Positions 1 through 8,280 of a stretch of DNA of 35,329 nt are shown in pieces. Under the pieces are notes generated by a model. That model was not told where the DNA came from. It searched no databases and saw nothing but the letters and a program-made list of their open reading frames with translations. The translations under genes and the position numbers were made by a program. This DNA comes from Flavimaricola sp. GTDB lineage: Bacteria; Pseudomonadota; Alphaproteobacteria; Rhodobacterales; Rhodobacteraceae. Each line of letters begins with the position of its first letter. Within the stretch, counting starts at the first letter, position 1. The stretch lies in NCBI GenBank assembly GCA_020629175.1, contig JAHDDU010000033.1, positions 1-35,329 of the forward strand, read 5' to 3'.

Positions 1-155
1 ATGAGCAAGTGTCCTAAGATGTTTGCGCATTTTGCGCAGCGTTTTCGGGATACCGCATTGGCGCGGCATGGTGGCCATTCTGACGTGTACGCACCTGCTT
101 GTTTGAGGCAGGCGGTGCCATCCACTGGATGCCCGGGCAACCTGTGAGATGGCGC

Positions 156-170
156 TTAACAAGACCTTAA
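156..170. promoter_or_regulatory. CtrA-type binding box, perfect TTAA-N7-TTAA
   Basis: TTAA at 156-159 and TTAA at 167-170 are separated by exactly seven bases (CAAGACC). This is the full consensus for the alphaproteobacterial response regulator CtrA, which is known to control flagellar genes in Caulobacter and in several Rhodobacterales. It sits in gene-free DNA next to a flagellar cluster. The motif is seen; CtrA binding is inferred. Confidence 0.55.
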
Positions 171-188
171 TTCGAAACACTCACTTGC

Positions 189-203
189 TTAGAATTTAGT
201 TAA
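189..203. promoter_or_regulatory. Second CtrA-like box (one mismatch)
   Basis: TTAG at 189-192 and TTAA at 200-203 are separated by seven bases. This is one mismatch from the TTAA-N7-TTAA consensus and lies 33 bases (about three helical turns) from the perfect box at 156-170. Same-face spacing of two boxes favours cooperative binding, but the sequence is AT-rich and the match could be chance. Confidence 0.4.
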
Positions 204-224
204 ACCGAGCGGGGGACCGGCGAG

Positions 225-560
225 TCATGCTTTTCGCTCAAACCCTTTTCGTCCGGGGCCGATGTGGGATGTCTGCCCACCTTGGCCATAGGCGGTGAAC
301 CCTTCCGCCGACACGCGTAACGCGTCAATTCTGTCATTGACGTCTTTGATGCCGTTAATTGCAGCAGCCAGCAAAGACTGATTATGCGCCAACGCGTCAC
401 TCAAAGCTTGCAGCTCGCTTGGTTTGGCAGTGGCGTCGCGCATCTTTTGCAAAAGTGACTCTTTGAGAGGCCCAATCCGTTCCAGATCAGGGAAGTCCCC
501 TCGCAAGATCGCTTCTCTCTCACGGGAAAGAATGCGTGCCAGTGTCCGGCTCTCAGTCAT
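225..560 (-). CDS. FlgN-like flagellar export chaperone
   Basis: This encodes 111 residues, mostly predicted helix, with the small size and heptad-like character of FlgN, the cytoplasmic chaperone for the hook-filament junction proteins FlgK and FlgL. The N-terminal two thirds (about residues 1-85) hold the helical part with the 'LEREREAIL' style of charged/hydrophobic pattern; the C-terminus is Gly/Lys/Arg-rich and probably disordered. Its ATG overlaps the 3' end of the upstream rod-binding gene by eight bases (ATGACTGA), so the two are probably co-translated. FlgN proteins diverge strongly, so the assignment rests on size, helicity and flagellar context rather than on a diagnostic motif. 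It could be another small flagellar chaperone. Confidence 0.6.
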   Translation of the reverse strand: MTESRTLARILSREREAILRGDFPDLERIGPLKESLLQKMRDATAKPSELQALSDALAHNQSLLAAAINGIKDVNDRIDALRVSAEGFTAYGQGGQTSHIGPGRKGFERKA

Positions 561-879
561 TAAGATCAGCTTTCATCGCCTCAAACAACGATTGGGCCAG
601 CCCGATCCCGCCAGCCTCAACCATATGTTTGGCCTGTGCATCCCGTAGAAAGGATTGGAACTGCTCCTCCCCCTGTCCTCCCCCAAAGGCGCCAGGCTGC
701 GTGTTCAAGTTTACGGCCTTTAGCATTTCGCTTAGGAACCCCGCCTCCAGCGCTTGGGCTGCGGCCATCAGGCGGCTGTCTTGGTCTGGCCGGCTTGGCT
801 GAGGCATAGGCACGGATGAGTGCGCGATTGAATCCACCACTTTGTCTCCAATTCGAATGATTTCGAGAGATGCTGGCAT
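553..879 (-). CDS. Flagellar rod-binding protein (FlgJ N-terminal domain only)
   Basis: This 108-residue protein matches the rod-binding domain found at the N-terminus of FlgJ, which caps the growing flagellar rod in the periplasm. The recognisable core runs from about residue 38 to 104: an 'ALEAGFLSEMLKA' helix, a GAFGGGQGEEQF turn, an 'FLRDAQAKHMVEAGGIGLA' segment and a final helix. The muramidase domain that enteric FlgJ carries is absent, as is usual in alphaproteobacteria, where a separate transglycosylase opens the wall. The ATG at 879-877 has a poor ribosome site; an internal ATG at 807 is possible and would remove only a nonconserved leader. It is co-directional and overlapping with the FlgN-like gene, and divergent from fliK with 63 bases between likely starts. 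Confidence 0.75.
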   Translation of the reverse strand: MPASLEIIRIGDKVVDSIAHSSVPMPQPSRPDQDSRLMAAAQALEAGFLSEMLKAVNLNTQPGAFGGGQGEEQFQSFLRDAQAKHMVEAGGIGLAQSLFEAMKADLND

Positions 880-942
880 GTGACCGGTAAAGGATCAGTA
901 AGTTTTCTGGGCCAAATCCAATGCGTGACATTTGGGGGGCCA

Positions 943-2481
943 ATGCTTCAACTACTCGTCCAGAATTTGATCACCGTCGATCCGGACCATGTCGAGACGG
1001 AGACCTCTGGTCCGCTTGGGGCGGAAGACAGCGGCGCACGGTTTGCGTCGGAGCTTCTCGCTTTGGACCTGCCTGCGGCACCGAAAACCTCGGCCGAAAT
1101 GGGCGCCCCCGAATTTTCAGATACGGAGATCGAGGGAGCGACCGATCCAGACAGTCCTAACAGAGTCGAACAAACTGCGGAGTTTCAGGGGGCCGAGAAG
1201 CGTCCGACACCGGGCGTCGATACCAATCAGATTGCACCAATTGATCATGGATCAACAGCACTAGCCGCGGAACTACTACCGAGTGCCCTGGGTACGCGAA
1301 CCGAGGCTGGAACCGAAAGAGCATCAGTTCGGGCTCTGGTATGGCCCGCCCAAGATACAACCGGTATCGCGCTGCCTGCCGCGACGGCTATCGATCAGCG
1401 CGCCCATACGTCAAATCCGACGGAAGCGCCCCTGCGGTCACTCGCCTTGGCAGCCGCAGTCGGCAAACAGGCCCCCGCTGCAGACACGTCTGAAATCCCG
1501 CAGATGTCCGAGACCTCCATGCCGCTGGCGAAAAATCACGAGGCCGGAACACGAACCCTGCCGCAAGAAAGAGAGGATGACGCAATGCAATTGTCCCGCC
1601 CCAACAGGTTGAGAACCCATGCCGCAGCGTTGGCCGCCGCCCGTCTGACTGGCGTTGACGTTGCTGCATCAAACCCACCTGAGACACCGGACGCCATCGA
1701 ACCTGTTCGTCCAACGATGCACAGCGACCAGCGTCTGCATCCGGCACGGTCTGCGCCCGATATCGGTCCAAATCCTTCACCAGATCACCGTTCTCCTCAC
1801 CGACCTGACCCCCAGATGCAGGTCACGCGTGAGGAGATCACGGTGCCGCGACAGTCCCCTGCCATCCCTCCCCCCATTGATGCAAGGGCTGTCGCGACCA
1901 ATCCCCAGCCGATGCCGCTACAACAGGTTGCTGGAGCCTACACCTCTTTGTCACCCGCCGTCGCGATCGCGCCTGCCAACGAAGGGACGTCCTCTCCAAT
2001 GTTGGGGATCAACCCTGATCAGGATGCTGCCCTTCCATTGATGCGTCCCGACGCAGTGGCTCCTCCTCTGGCCAATGTTCCTTCAGCCAGCGCAGTCCCA
2101 TCGCCTTCGCACATCGCAGCCCAACTCACACAGATTGCGACAACGCCGCAATTGCAGGGCCGCGATATTGTTCTCTCCCCCGAAGAGTTGGGGCGCGTAC
2201 GGATGTCAGTGCAGGTTCAAGACAGTGCCATCCATGTCGCAATCCTTGTTGAACGGCCCGAAACGCTGGACCTCATGCGCCGGACCATCGCGACATTAGG
2301 CGCCGATTTGCGCGCTCTTGGATACCAAGATGTGAGCTTTGGATTTGAACAACGTGGGGGCTCTGCCGGCACAACCAACTCACAAGATCAGGCAACGGAT
2401 GACCAGCCAGTCGGCGCAAATGATGTCGAAGAGACGCCGCCATCGCACATTGCCACTGGTCAGCTTGACCTGCGAATTTGA
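943..2481 (+). CDS. fliK: Flagellar hook-length control protein FliK
   Basis: FliK is an exported molecular ruler that sets hook length and switches the export gate from hook to filament substrates. The long N-terminal part (about residues 1-400) is low-complexity and rich in Pro, Ala, Thr and Ser, as expected for the ruler region. The C-terminal domain (about 405-490) has the conserved Flg_hook pattern: 'LSPEELGRVRMSVQV', then an 'ILVERPETLDLMRR' helix and 'LGADLRALGYQDVSF'. The frame is open from a GTG at 880, but that codon abuts the divergent gene's ATG and has no room for a ribosome site. The ATG at 943 follows a G-rich stretch at 934-939 and gives the usual hydrophobic N-terminus, so I choose it (512 residues). 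flgD follows after nine bases. Confidence 0.8.
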   Translation: MLQLLVQNLITVDPDHVETETSGPLGAEDSGARFASELLALDLPAAPKTSAEMGAPEFSDTEIEGATDPDSPNRVEQTAEFQGAEKRPTPGVDTNQIAPIDHGSTALAAELLPSALGTRTEAGTERASVRALVWPAQDTTGIALPAATAIDQRAHTSNPTEAPLRSLALAAAVGKQAPAADTSEIPQMSETSMPLAKNHEAGTRTLPQEREDDAMQLSRPNRLRTHAAALAAARLTGVDVAASNPPETPDAIEPVRPTMHSDQRLHPARSAPDIGPNPSPDHRSPHRPDPQMQVTREEITVPRQSPAIPPPIDARAVATNPQPMPLQQVAGAYTSLSPAVAIAPANEGTSSPMLGINPDQDAALPLMRPDAVAPPLANVPSASAVPSPSHIAAQLTQIATTPQLQGRDIVLSPEELGRVRMSVQVQDSAIHVAILVERPETLDLMRRTIATLGADLRALGYQDVSFGFEQRGGSAGTTNSQDQATDDQPVGANDVEETPPSHIATGQLDLRI

Positions 2482-2490
2482 GGAGACACC

Positions 2491-3150
2491 ATGATCACAG
2501 ATCCAATCGCAGGCGCCGGTGCTTCGGCTGCCACAGCACCATCCGCCTCCGCCCGCAAAATATCATCCGACTTCCAGACGTTTCTTGAGATGTTGACGGT
2601 CCAGATGGAAAATCAGGACCCCCTCAATCCGATTGACTCCTCAGATTACGCTGTCCAGCTTGCCACGTTCTCGTCCGTCGAGCAGCAGGTCCAGACCAAT
2701 GATCTTTTGACGGCCCTCAGCGCCCAGATGACGACGACGGGGTTGGCAGATTTGTCGGGCTGGGTCGGACAAGAGGCGCGCACCTCTGCCGCTGGGTATT
2801 TTAGCGGCGCGCCGATCACGATCGTTCCCACACCAGCCAGTGTCGCAGACACGGTCGAACTGATCGTCAGGAATGACCGCGGGACCGAGGTTCAAAGGCT
2901 GCCGCTACCGGTGTCGGACGAGCCAATCCAATGGGCCGGTGTTCAGGCAAACGGTCAGCCTTTCGCACCCGGGCAATATACATTTGATGTCGTCAGTTCG
3001 GCCAATGGTGAGGTCATCGCCACGTCGACAGCAGAGACCTATACGCTCGTCCGCGAAGTCTTTGCGCAATCCGGTCAAGTCTATGTTCGCCTCGACGGTG
3101 GCACCCCCGTTCTCGCGTCTTCGGTCACGGCGGTGCGACAGCCCGGCTAG
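2491..3150 (+). CDS. flgD: Flagellar hook assembly (capping) protein FlgD
   Basis: FlgD caps the growing hook and guides polymerisation of FlgE outside the cell. The 219-residue length is typical. The N-terminal signature is clear: 'DFQTFLEMLTVQMENQDPLNP' type sequence at about residues 28-48, followed by 'SSDYAVQLATFSSVEQQVQ', the most conserved part of FlgD. The middle to C-terminal part (about 85-195) is beta-rich and corresponds to the FlgD Ig-like and tudor-like region. A good AGGAG site (2481-2485) precedes the ATG, nine bases after the fliK stop, so fliK-flgD form an operon. Its TAG stop lies in a CTAG palindrome that also supplies the stop of ubiB on the other strand. Confidence 0.9.
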   Translation: MITDPIAGAGASAATAPSASARKISSDFQTFLEMLTVQMENQDPLNPIDSSDYAVQLATFSSVEQQVQTNDLLTALSAQMTTTGLADLSGWVGQEARTSAAGYFSGAPITIVPTPASVADTVELIVRNDRGTEVQRLPLPVSDEPIQWAGVQANGQPFAPGQYTFDVVSSANGEVIATSTAETYTLVREVFAQSGQVYVRLDGGTPVLASSVTAVRQPG

Positions 3151-4676
3151 AAAAACTGGCTCGCCCACACAGCGGCCAAGGCCACTCCAGCCCCCGCCGA
3201 CATCCAGCCAAGTTTTGGCCAAACCCGCTTGCGGGGCGGTTCTTGCGGCGGGTTGGTTGTGCGGATGAGCGCGGCTTCGGCCATCTGCGGAAGGCGTGGG
3301 CCAAAACGTGACAGCACGCGGGCCGTGCGGAACAAATCCCGCGCGAGCGCTTTGGGACCAATGCTTTCCTTGATGTAGTCCTCAACGACGGGCCGCGCGT
3401 CGCTCCACAGGTTCATGTGCGGATCAAGCGTCCGCGCCACGCCTTCCACAACAACCATTGTCCGCTGCAGCAGGATCAATTCGGTCCGCGTCTCCATCCC
3501 GAACTTTTCCGTCACCTCAAAGAGGTAGTTCAGCAACCGCGCCATCGAAATACGGCTCGCGTCCATGCCGAAAATTGGCTCACCCACCGCACGCAGCGCA
3601 CGGGCAAATTCGTCCACGTCGCGATCCGGCGGGACGTAGCCCGCCTCAAAGTGAACCTCTGCCACGCGCTTGTAGTCCTTGCGGATAAAGCCGAACAGGA
3701 TCTCAGCGTAGACCCTGCGCGTGTACTCATCAATCCGCCCCATGATCCCGAAGTCATAGGCGAGGATGTCGCCATTCGCCGCGACCTTGAGGTTGCCCTG
3801 ATGCATGTCTCCGTGGAAAAACCCGTCCCGCAAAGCGTGCCGTAGGAACAACTGCAAAACGCGCGTGGCCAATTCCCTCCGGTCATGCCCCGCCGCTTCG
3901 ATCGCGTCGACGTCTGCCGCACTCAGACCTTCTGCCCAGCCCAGCGTCATGACGCGGCGAGCTGACAAAGGCCAGACAACCTCTGGCACGCGGAATCCAT
4001 GGTCACCCTCGGTGTTGGCCGCAAACTCTGCCGCCGCCGAGCTTTCAAGCCGCAGATCAAGTTCGCCCGTGACGACGCCCTCGAAATGCTCAATCACATC
4101 CATTGGCCGCAACCTGCGCGAGGCTGGCGACAGAACTTCAATACACCGGGCGGCGAAATAGAAGGCGTCGATGTCTTTGCGAAAAGCCTTCTCAATTCCT
4201 GGGCGCAAAACCTTTACGGCAACATCCTCGCCTGTGTCTGCGCGCGTGGCTTTGTGTACCTGAGCCAAGGATGCCGCAGCGACCGGCTCTGAGAAGGAAG
4301 AGAAGAGCTTGCCCAGCGGCGCACCGAGTTCCTTTTCGACCTCTGCTTTGGCAACACTCACTGCAAAGGGCGGCAGTTTGTCTTGCAGCACTTTCAGCTG
4401 CATTGCCAATTCGTCGCCCACAACGTCCGGTCGGGTGGACAGAACCTGGCCAAACTTAATGTACGCGGGGCCCAAGGCCGTCAACGCCCGCGTAGCGGGC
4501 GGCATGGTCACATCGCCCTTGTAACCAAGCCACTGGACGGGCCAAACAAGTGTCCGAAACGTGACGCGCAGCAAGGGGCCCGCGTCAAGCGCATCTAGAA
4601 TGACCTTCATGGCGCCGGTCCGCTCGAGCGTGGCGCCCGTTCGGATCAGTCGGATGATGTTATGCGGTCCGCGCAT
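3147..4676 (-). CDS. ubiB: UbiB, ubiquinone biosynthesis ABC1/ADCK-type kinase-like protein
   Basis: UbiB is a membrane-associated atypical kinase/ATPase needed for aerobic ubiquinone (coenzyme Q) synthesis, thought to help extract or present lipid precursors to the Ubi enzymes rather than to hydroxylate. The 509-residue protein has the family hallmarks: the KxGQ motif (K74-F-G-Q77), an Ala-rich nucleotide loop ('AAASLAQVHKA'), a 'HGDMHQGN' catalytic-type loop, and a DFG motif ('AYDFGIMGR'). A hydrophobic segment close to the C-terminus (about 488-509) after a basic stretch is the expected membrane anchor. It lies three bases downstream of ubiE, so ubiE-ubiB are one operon. Its stop codon overlaps that of the convergent flgD. 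Confidence 0.93.
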   Translation of the reverse strand: MRGPHNIIRLIRTGATLERTGAMKVILDALDAGPLLRVTFRTLVWPVQWLGYKGDVTMPPATRALTALGPAYIKFGQVLSTRPDVVGDELAMQLKVLQDKLPPFAVSVAKAEVEKELGAPLGKLFSSFSEPVAAASLAQVHKATRADTGEDVAVKVLRPGIEKAFRKDIDAFYFAARCIEVLSPASRRLRPMDVIEHFEGVVTGELDLRLESSAAAEFAANTEGDHGFRVPEVVWPLSARRVMTLGWAEGLSAADVDAIEAAGHDRRELATRVLQLFLRHALRDGFFHGDMHQGNLKVAANGDILAYDFGIMGRIDEYTRRVYAEILFGFIRKDYKRVAEVHFEAGYVPPDRDVDEFARALRAVGEPIFGMDASRISMARLLNYLFEVTEKFGMETRTELILLQRTMVVVEGVARTLDPHMNLWSDARPVVEDYIKESIGPKALARDLFRTARVLSRFGPRLPQMAEAALIRTTNPPQEPPRKRVWPKLGWMSAGAGVALAAVWASQFF

Positions 4677-4679
4677 TGG

Positions 4680-5432
4680 CTAGAGTTTCCACCCTGAGTG
4701 TAGCGCGGCAATTCCCATCGTCATGTTGCGATACTTGGCGTTCTCAAATCCCGCGGCTCTGACCATGCCAAGGAACGTCTCTTGGTCAGGAAACTTCCGG
4801 ATACTCTCTACGAGGTATTGATAACTGTCTCTGTCCCCCGCGATGGCCTGCCCCATCCGCGGAATGACGTTGAACGAATAGAGATCATAGGCCTTTTGCA
4901 TCATTGGGTTGGGCAATTGGCTAAATTCCAACACCATGAGCCGCCCACCGGGACGCAAAACGCGGTAAGCCTCGTTCAACGCCTCCTGCGGGCGGGTCAC
5001 GTTTCGAATGCCAAAACTGATGGTGTAGACATCGAATGTATTATCAGCGAATGGCAAGGCCATGGCATCGCCCACAACCCAATCGAGGCTTTCGGCCATA
5101 TCGGCAGCTTCTGCGCGTTTGCGGCCTTCGATCAACATGGGCTCAGTCAGATCGAGGACGGTTGCATGCCCCTCGCCTGCCCGTTTGAGGAACTTGAACG
5201 AAATGTCGCCCGTCCCGCCCGCAACATCCAAGAGGCGCTGCCCGGATCGCGGCGCCAGCCAGTCCATCATCGCCTCTTTCCAGATCCGGTGAATACCGCC
5301 CGACATAACATCGTTCATAATGTCGTACTTGCTGGCAACCGAGCTGAAGACCCCCTGCACGCGTCCGGCCTTTTCGCTCTCTGCAACTTCTTCGAACCCA
5401 AAGTGGGTTGTGGTGTCACCGTCGTGTGTCAT
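4680..5432 (-). CDS. ubiE: UbiE, ubiquinone/menaquinone C-methyltransferase
   Basis: UbiE transfers a methyl group from S-adenosylmethionine to the ring carbon of demethyl-quinol intermediates in coenzyme Q synthesis. The 250 residues show the UbiE/COQ5 family features: '[18 protein letters not shown]' near residues 32-49, the SAM-binding motif '[13 protein letters not shown]', the acidic 'VLDLTEPML' strand, and the UbiE signature '[15 protein letters not shown]'. A second signature, '[15 protein letters not shown]', follows. The C-terminus matches family ends ('[11 protein letters not shown]'). It is the first gene of the leftward ubiE-ubiB pair; the 86 bases upstream are shared with a divergent membrane protein gene. 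Confidence 0.96.
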   Translation of the reverse strand: MTHDGDTTTHFGFEEVAESEKAGRVQGVFSSVASKYDIMNDVMSGGIHRIWKEAMMDWLAPRSGQRLLDVAGGTGDISFKFLKRAGEGHATVLDLTEPMLIEGRKRAEAADMAESLDWVVGDAMALPFADNTFDVYTISFGIRNVTRPQEALNEAYRVLRPGGRLMVLEFSQLPNPMMQKAYDLYSFNVIPRMGQAIAGDRDSYQYLVESIRKFPDQETFLGMVRAAGFENAKYRNMTMGIAALHSGWKL

Positions 5433-5518
5433 CCGAACGCCCTATTCTATTCGCATTCTAAGTATAGCCCGGTTCTCGCAGATACAACTCGCACGAACCG
5501 TGATGAAAGGACGCAGAA

Positions 5519-6145
5519 ATGTCTCAGGTTTCACTCACTGGATCAGATAACCTGTTCCATTTGCTACTGCTTCTGGCAATTGCGGGCGTTGTCGTCTGGC
5601 TCAACAACCGCTTTGGAACCAAAGGCACCCGGCAAGCGCTCGACAAGGCGGCCAATCGTTCGGCCGAACATCTGGATGCCCTGACGAAGGCGGCTGATAT
5701 GGCACCTGCGCGTCAATCGCGGCCATCACTGGACCGCACGATTTACCCCACTAGCCTGACGGTTCGCCTCATTGCGACGGCGCTATCCTTTGGCATGCTG
5801 ATCTTTTTATGGCGCAACCCAGCGTTTATTGGTGGCCCCAACAACATGCTAACGGCCTTCACGATCAGTAGTCTCCTCGCGCTTTGGTACCTTGCATATA
5901 TCTGGCATTATGAGGTCACGGTCGAAGGCGATAAGATCACCTTGCCGACCTATTGGTTCAAACCGCGCACGTTCAGCCTGAACGATCTGCTCGACGTCGA
6001 GGATGACGGCGCCTACAGCAACCGCCTCATCTTCTCGTCAGGTCACAAACCACTTGTGCTCAAAAATCTGGACGGGCAAGCAGAGCTGCAAGCGCTTTAT
6101 CAGAGGTATCAAACGCCCCCCCATGCCCGAGCTTCCCGAGGTTGA
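5519..6145 (+). CDS. Three-helix membrane protein with PH-like C-terminal domain, unknown function
   Basis: I do not recognise a named family for this 208-residue protein. It has three probable membrane helices (about residues 12-28, 80-98 and 109-129) with a charged linker (30-75) between the first two. After the third helix comes a beta-rich stretch (about 130-200: '[17 protein letters not shown]...') that resembles bacterial PH-like domains found next to membrane helices. The ATG has a good AAAGGA site eight bases upstream. The 3' end overlaps the mutM start by 23 bases, implying co-transcription with mutM. Position between divergent ubiE and mutM is suggestive of a housekeeping role, but nothing in the sequence gives a function. 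Confidence 0.8.
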   Translation: MSQVSLTGSDNLFHLLLLLAIAGVVVWLNNRFGTKGTRQALDKAANRSAEHLDALTKAADMAPARQSRPSLDRTIYPTSLTVRLIATALSFGMLIFLWRNPAFIGGPNNMLTAFTISSLLALWYLAYIWHYEVTVEGDKITLPTYWFKPRTFSLNDLLDVEDDGAYSNRLIFSSGHKPLVLKNLDGQAELQALYQRYQTPPHARASRG

Positions 6146-6974
6146 AACTGTCAGACGAGGCCTGATCCCCGCGATGGAGGGACAGGTCATTGCCAAGGCG
6201 CATGTCAATCGTCCTGACTTGAGATGGCCGTTCCCGCCAAACATGGCAGACCGCCTGACGGGCACAACCGTGACAGCGCTGCGACGTCGCTCGAAATATA
6301 TCCTCGCTGATCTCTCATCTGCTGAGACGCTGATCATCCACCTTGGGATGTCAGGACGCATGCAAATCTCGGGCGATGTATTGGGCAGCTTCCACCACGA
6401 TTATCCGGCTCCGGCCAAGCACGATCACGTCGTCTTTGATATGGCCAATGGAGCACGCGTCACCTTCAACGATGCGCGCCGCTTTGGCGCGATGGATCTT
6501 GGCGATACCGCTACGCTGGAAGATCATTGGCTGATCCGCGACATTGGCCCCGAGCCCTTGGGCAATGCCTTCAATGAAGCGTATCTCATCGCGAAATTTG
6601 CGGGCAAGAACATGCCTGTCAAAACGGCCCTTCTGGATCAAAAGCTGGTCGCCGGATTGGGCAATATCTATGTTTGTGAAGTGCTGCACCGTGCGGGAAT
6701 CGATCCACGACGCAAAGCAGGCCGGCTTTCGAAACAGCGCGTGGCCAGCCTCATTCCGCTGATCCGCGATGTATTGACAGAGGCCATCGCCGCTGGCGGG
6801 TCATCTTTGCAGGACCATCGCCAGACAAATGGCGAACTTGGATATTTTCAACATGCCTTCAAGGCCTATGACCGTGAAGGGCAGTCATGCACTACATCTG
6901 GGTGCGATGGCGTGATTCATCGGATCGTCCAATCTGGCAGATCCACCTTCTTCTGCCGTCAATGCCAAAGATAA
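6123..6974 (+). CDS. mutM: MutM/Fpg, formamidopyrimidine-DNA glycosylase
   Basis: MutM removes oxidised purines such as 8-oxoguanine and nicks the abasic site. The true start is the ATG at 6123, because the N-terminal proline after Met ([14 protein letters not shown]) is the catalytic Schiff-base residue; the longer open frame from 6003 would bury it. The 283 residues include the conserved Lys in '[11 protein letters not shown]', the helix-two-turn-helix region ('[15 protein letters not shown]'), the '[18 protein letters not shown]' segment and a C-terminal zinc finger with Cys pairs in CTTSGC and CRQC. The first pair is C-x4-C rather than C-x2-C, which I believe is common in this group. The gene overlaps the preceding membrane protein gene by 23 bases. 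Confidence 0.96.
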   Translation: MPELPEVETVRRGLIPAMEGQVIAKAHVNRPDLRWPFPPNMADRLTGTTVTALRRRSKYILADLSSAETLIIHLGMSGRMQISGDVLGSFHHDYPAPAKHDHVVFDMANGARVTFNDARRFGAMDLGDTATLEDHWLIRDIGPEPLGNAFNEAYLIAKFAGKNMPVKTALLDQKLVAGLGNIYVCEVLHRAGIDPRRKAGRLSKQRVASLIPLIRDVLTEAIAAGGSSLQDHRQTNGELGYFQHAFKAYDREGQSCTTSGCDGVIHRIVQSGRSTFFCRQCQR

Positions 6975-7037
6975 CTTGATCCCGTTCACGGCTTTGTTAA
7001 GTCTCGGGGCTTGTTGGGACAGCACATGGAACGCCGC

Positions 7038-7814
7038 ATGGCCTATGAAACCATCATCGTTGATATCAGCGACGAGATTGCATTGATCACCCTCAATCGG
7101 CCGGACGCTCTGAATGCGCTGAACCCGCAGCTGTTGGGTGAGCTGTCTGACGCACTCGAGGATGCGGACGGCAATGACAAAGTGCGCTGCATCGTCGTCA
7201 CAGGGTCAGACAAAGCCTTCGCCGCCGGTGCAGACATCACAGAGATGGCCGACAAATCGTTTGTCGACATGTACACCGCGTCCCCATTTTCGAACTATGG
7301 AGAGCGGATCGAACGCACTCGAAAGCCAATCATTGCGGCTGTGTCGGGCTATGCGCTGGGCGGTGGATGCGAACTCGCCATGATGTGTGATTTCATCATC
7401 TGCTCAGACACCGCCAAATTTGGTCAGCCAGAAATCAATTTGGGCGTTATCGCAGGACTTGGTGGAAGCCAGCGCCTGACCCGGTTTGTGGGAAAGTCCA
7501 AATCCATGGACATGCACCTGACCGGTCGATTTATGGACGCCGAGGAGGCTGAGCGCTCTGGTCTCGTCAGCCGCGTTGTTCCTGCCAAAAAGCTTTTGGA
7601 TGAGGCCAAAGGGGCCGCACAGAAAATTGCGGAGAAATCGCAGCTTGCCGCTATCGCCGCAAAAGACGCAGTCAATCGCAGTTATGAGACGACATTGGCC
7701 GAAGGCATTCGGTATGAGCGGGCGGTGTTTCAATCGCTCTTCGCTACCGAAGATCAGACCGAAGGCATGGCCGCGTTTAAAGAAAAGCGTGAAGCGCAAT
7801 TTCGGGATCGGTAA
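7038..7814 (+). CDS. Enoyl-CoA hydratase (crotonase family)
   Basis: The enzyme hydrates trans-2-enoyl-CoA to 3-hydroxyacyl-CoA in beta-oxidation and related pathways. Features: oxyanion-hole region '[12 protein letters not shown]' (about 59-70), '[13 protein letters not shown]' containing E112, and '[18 protein letters not shown]' containing E132. E112 and E132 are spaced 20 residues apart like the two catalytic glutamates of rat crotonase, so this is a true hydratase rather than an inactive relative. Open frame extends to a TTG at 7011 and an ATG at 7026, but the ATG at 7038 gives the usual MAYETI start and 258 residues, the standard family length. It lies 63 bases after mutM and upstream of rpsT. 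I leave the symbol blank because several paralogues with different chain-length preference exist. Confidence 0.92.
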   Translation: MAYETIIVDISDEIALITLNRPDALNALNPQLLGELSDALEDADGNDKVRCIVVTGSDKAFAAGADITEMADKSFVDMYTASPFSNYGERIERTRKPIIAAVSGYALGGGCELAMMCDFIICSDTAKFGQPEINLGVIAGLGGSQRLTRFVGKSKSMDMHLTGRFMDAEEAERSGLVSRVVPAKKLLDEAKGAAQKIAEKSQLAAIAAKDAVNRSYETTLAEGIRYERAVFQSLFATEDQTEGMAAFKEKREAQFRDR

Positions 7815-7828
7815 AAACACTTTCCTTC

Positions 7829-7855
7829 GCGCGGCGACTCGCCTATACGCCGCGC
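7829..7855 (+). other. Perfect hairpin in the ech-rpsT gap
   Basis: GCGCGGCG (7829-7836) pairs perfectly with CGCCGCGC (7848-7855) around an 11-base loop. There is no following T-run, so this is not a typical intrinsic terminator. It sits 14 bases after the enoyl-CoA hydratase stop and about 108 bases before the rpsT start. It could protect the 3' end of the upstream message or be part of the rpsT leader. Confidence 0.4.
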
Positions 7856-7962
7856 TGTACATGCGCGTGATGCCCGCTCTGGCAAGAGGACACCGGTGGA
7901 AAGATCCGGTATGGGTCGCCCGCGCGATGAATTAGATTTTTGACCCGGAAAGGTCCTCAACT

Positions 7963-8226
7963 ATGGCAAATAGCCCTCAAGCAAAAAAGCGCGCCCGTCA
8001 GAACGAGCGTCGCGCTGCGGTCAACAAAATGCGCCGTACGCGTATTCGGTCTGAACTGCGTAAAGTCGAAGAAGCAATCGCCTCGGGTGACAAAGAGGCC
8101 GCAACCGCAGCACTTCGCGCGGCACAGCCTCAGCTGATGCGCGGCGTTACGAAGGGCATCTACCACAAGAATACGGCATCGCGGAAAATGTCCCGTCTGA
8201 GCAGCCGCGTCAAAGCTCTCAGCTAA
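7963..8226 (+). CDS. rpsT: Ribosomal protein S20
   Basis: S20 binds 16S rRNA early in 30S subunit assembly. The 87-residue, highly basic protein has the standard '[17 protein letters not shown]' N-terminus and '[17 protein letters not shown]' C-terminal segment. A strong GGAAAGG site (7947-7953) precedes the ATG by nine bases. In E. coli S20 is translationally autoregulated; the 148-base leader here is long enough for that, but I see no specific element apart from the hairpin at 7829-7855. A strong intrinsic terminator follows at 8250. Confidence 0.97.
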   Translation: MANSPQAKKRARQNERRAAVNKMRRTRIRSELRKVEEAIASGDKEAATAALRAAQPQLMRGVTKGIYHKNTASRKMSRLSSRVKALS

Positions 8227-8249
8227 ACCCGATTTGTCAGAAATTTCTG

Positions 8250-8280
8250 AACGGCGTACCCTTGCGGGTGCGCCGTTTTT
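8250..8280 (+). terminator. Intrinsic terminator of rpsT
   Basis: A 12-base stem (8250-8261 with 8266-8277, one G-T wobble) closes a TTGC loop and runs into TTTTT ending at 8280. It begins 24 bases after the rpsT stop. This is the best terminator in the window and separates the ribosomal gene from the dnaA leader. Confidence 0.92.

Larger units (their letters stand above)
1..224. other. Gene-poor left edge beside flagellar genes
   Basis: No gene can be supported here. A plus-strand reading frame runs from base 1 to a TGA at 145-147 (48 residues, rich in Cys, His and Arg), but it has no visible ribosome site inside the window, matches no family I know, and may be chance. An imperfect hairpin lies at 91-118 (CCTGC at 94-98 pairs with GCAGG at 108-112), without a T-run. 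Two CtrA-type boxes at 156-203 are listed separately. The adjacent flgN-like gene ends at 225 reading leftwards, so any promoter here would most likely serve a gene beyond the left edge. Confidence 0.5.

Noticed and set aside
1..147. 48-residue plus-strand frame starting at base 1
   Set aside because: The start cannot be judged at the window edge, there is no recognisable family, and the low-complexity basic composition suggests chance.
4782..5684. 300-residue plus-strand frame over ubiE
   Set aside because: Antisense shadow of ubiE, whose family motifs are clear.
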